Assembly: GCA_036785705.1 (NCBI GenBank)
Contig: JAWUZG010000084.1
Location: 10,863,501-10,927,500 of the forward strand
Length of the DNA stretch: 64,000 nt
Source: Acanthornis magna
Taxonomy: Eukaryota > Chordata > Aves > Passeriformes > Acanthizidae
Direction of reading: 5' to 3'
Shown in pieces: positions 61,305-64,000 of this stretch. Both the position numbers and the translations under genes were made by a program. Below the pieces are notes generated by a model. The model was not told the DNA's origin. It worked only from the letters and a program-made list of their open reading frames with translations, and searched no databases. Positions within the stretch are counted from its first letter, which is position 1, and each line of letters starts with the position of its first letter.

Positions 61305-64000
61305 CTTCCTTTTCATTTTTCTTGATGGCTGCAGTTGCCAGAACAGCAGATATTGGCCAAGAGACTTGGCAACCCCCAGTCTCAGGAGCTGATGCCAGTG
61401 GCAGTTGGGGGAGCCGCACTGGTGTTCAGCATAATTGGCTTTTTTCCTCTGGGTAATGAAGACATCACACTGCTTCTACTCTCCCATCCCCATAACCTCT
61501 GATCCAGGATGTGGAGTCTCTGGGAATGAAACATGGAGCCTCTCACTGCTGCATAAAATCAATCAAAGCCAATGCCACCAGGGAGGCTGTTACTTGCCTT
61601 GTTGGCAATACACTAATCGCCTCCATTATCACTCTGGCAAGGAGGACAGATGGATGTAGCACTCCTGAGTTATCTGAAAACTGTGGTCCATTTCCACATA
61701 CACCTATTTCTAAAAACTTCTAACATAGCCCATCTTTTCTTATTTGCATCTTTGACTCATGCAGGATTTAAAACGGTATCATTAGCACGTTGGATCTCTG
61801 CCAGTTAGGCACGACAAGGCTTCATTTTCCCCTTCAGCAGTTGTGTGCAACTCAGCTTTTGAAGGGAAAAAAACAACCCATAAATTCACCAGCTCAAAAT
61901 TATACTGTAGTTTATTAATATGTCATTTTAGGAGGTTGGATTTCCTGCCTTCATCTCCACCAATACAGAGCAGAGCAAGCAGAGTCCTCAGAGCTTTCTT
62001 AATGCCTGCTAGCCCACAGTTCCTATAACCTTGTGACAATGAAGAGCAGAGAGATTTGTTTCACAATGCTATCAATAATGGTCAATAATTATCAATAATT
62101 AAAACTTGGCCATACAATTATTCTTTACCTCCTTAAAAAAAGGCTCAGCAGCAGTAAGGCATAGTGATCAAACAGCAAAGCCTTTCATATTGTACCTTTC
62201 CACCATTTTTGACCTCACCATGGAAATAGTATATTTTAAGGAAAAAAACCACAGAAATTTTTTCCAATGTGACAACTTTTGCAACATGACAATGAATGAC
62301 TTAGTACAAGAAAATCTATTATGTCTCAGCATCAGTTTTCTGCTATTTGCTTTCCACTCCACTCCCATAACCTTAATTTAATGGATGTTCTACTTTTCAT
62401 GCAACAGTTTACAACGCTGACACTGCTTCCTAGAATAATTCTTGGAATCATACAACTTTAAGCTATGGAATATACAAAAATTACACCACCAGCTACTTCT
62501 CTTAAGGCCTTTCTTTGTGCTAGAAGAGATCTTTGCTCTGGTTCTGATACGAATTTTTTTTTTGGTGCTTGGAAGAAGAACAGGTTTTTAACCTTCTCAT
62601 CGCAACATGGGCATGGAAGTCACCACCTAGGACCCAGCAAGATGATTGAGGGCCTTAATGGATGGCTAAGATATAAAAGGAGAGGCTGATGTGCATGAGA
62701 GTAATCACCTACTTATGTCCTGTGAAAAGGCTACCACCATGCCTGGTAGCCCAGGGTAGTTTGCAAAGTGACAGAAGAATGTCTGCATAAACTGAGTAAA
62801 GACACTACACAATATAACACCTTCTAAAGGGAATACATAAAGGATTAACATCCTTCTGTTTTTCATGCACTCTTTGACAACTTCTCATTGCTACAAACCT
62901 CCTCTTTGCTCCACCAGTCAAGAAGAGGATGTCCATGACTCCCAAAAGCTACTGACCTACTTAATAGCTTCTTGGCCATGGCTGAAAAATACCTCAGCCA
63001 GAGGTACTGAGCTGAGAGCAAGACAAATACCAGAAATCCACATTGCTCCAAGCTGTGCAAGACCATTGAAATGTATTTGACCATCCAAATCGATTAAACT
63101 TGATTATTTCTGATTCCTCTGACACGTGGCATTTTTGCCATCACTTCAGCTTTTCTTCTGACCTGCTCCAGCTCACTGTTCTCACTCTCCATGCCCGATT
63201 TTCAGCTGATCTGTCTGGGAAGGGACCCTCTCTTTATTTTATTTTTCAAAAACTTAGTGAGAAGAGAGCTGGGCCTTGAGGTACTACCATAACTCAAATA
63301 TTATGATTACTATTAATAACAACAAGAGCAACAAGAATAGGCATATATGTCACATTAATATTAGAAGCACTGTGTTGACAGCTTCACTTATGCAGAGGTA
63401 AACACTAATGTTTAAAACCATAAAAAGCAAGGGAATGTCGAGTGTACACTGACTTAAAAGAAGCTTTAACTGTTACAGCACTGTGGAAGACATAACGAGA
63501 AATGCTTCAGATACTACATACATAAAGATCTATGTACACATGTACTTTATTCATTTTTGTGTGATGGATTTTCACACAAATCCTTTGCTAAGATTGAGAA
63601 AACCACTGAGTTTTCTGTTTACTCAGATAAAACAGTTAAAAAACATTAACTCTGCTGAGGGTGATTTCAGCAGAGAAAGGAACTCTACAAAGTAAAAAAG
63701 CACGTTCAAATTCTAACTGTAACAGATGTTGTTTTGGTCATTTCTAGCTGGCTGTGAAGTTAGAGCCTCAGAACTGTGGTTTCATGTGTGGTTCAAGCAT
63801 TGGCTGCATTTATGCTGGGAGGAAAAAAAAAGGATTGTTGCATGCAGGATCTGGCATGCATTGTTTAGAAAAAAACAAAACAAAAACCCAAACCCCAAAC
63901 CGTGTCTGTATTCAACTATTTTCCATTACAGCATTGTCTGCATATAATTGCTCCATGTTTTCCATTAAGGAGTGCCAAATAAATGAGCATGTTAGAGTAT
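61305..64000. other. KCNQ1 intron segment to window end, nothing recognised
   Basis: Contains a minor tandem 'atcaataat' repeat at 62071-62104 and A-rich patches near 63830-63900. No exon or transposon placed. Confidence 0.5.
62071..62104. repeat. Short degenerate tandem repeat of 'tcaataat'
   Basis: Three near-copies of 'tcaataat' spaced 10-11 bases apart. Confidence 0.6.

Larger units (their letters stand above)
13885..64000 (-). other. KCNQ1: KCNQ1 last intron (continues beyond the window)
   Basis: The next exon upstream in KCNQ1 (62 bases in human) ends in RVEDK before a GT donor. I scanned the plus strand right of the last exon for its reverse complement (AC followed by codons for K, D, E, V) and found no acceptable match. 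Near misses at 41940, 59380 and 28455 lacked the donor or the flanking residues. The human last intron is also very long, about 70 kb as I recall. The window therefore most likely ends inside this intron. An eye scan could miss a diverged 62-base exon. Confidence 0.65.

Overview
This window is vertebrate, almost certainly avian, chromosomal DNA. It has no bacterial-style gene packing. It is moderately AT-rich, CpG-poor and rich in microsatellites. Its recognisable transposons are CR1-type LINEs, several carrying the 3' termini typical of bird genomes (a 'gggttggaagggacctt'-type segment followed by short ATTCTATG repeats). Older, heavily decayed SINE-like and CR1-like copies resemble repeats known from turtles and crocodilians.

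One protein-coding feature can be supported: the terminal coding exon of KCNQ1, the voltage-gated potassium channel Kv7.1, on the minus strand at 13681-13884. It starts at a clean splice acceptor in phase 0. It encodes the C-terminal half of the helix D assembly coiled coil and ends in the KCNQ1-specific PY/endocytic motif LPTYEQLTVP. The gene therefore runs right to left. Everything right of 13884 (50 kb) appears to lie in its last intron: I looked for the reverse complement of the preceding exon, which should end in a conserved RVEDK-type sequence, and did not find it. Left of 13681 lie the 3' UTR, whose end is uncertain, and then 3' flanking intergenic DNA. In other vertebrates this flank leads towards CDKN1C, but no CDKN1C sequence was recognised here.

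Layout. 1-5815: intergenic DNA with a TA microsatellite and an ancient CR1 tail. 5816-6490: two CpG-dense patches in otherwise CpG-poor DNA, flanking a candidate regulatory stretch. 6491-12980: intergenic DNA with one ancient SINE-like copy. About 12980-13680: KCNQ1 3' UTR with an ATT repeat and candidate poly(A) signals. 13681-13884: KCNQ1 last exon. 13885-64000: last intron, with CR1 fragments in both orientations, several ancient MIR-like SINE remnants all in plus orientation, a recurrent short ancient motif related to 'gacttcaatggg...atcaggccc', and simple repeats.

I found no new multi-gene system, CRISPR array, tRNA or rRNA. Most open reading frames in the window are short, overlap on both strands and have no recognisable domain; they behave as chance ORFs. 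The points worth following up are the KCNQ1 exon, the CpG-dense patches downstream of it, and the fossil repeat families.
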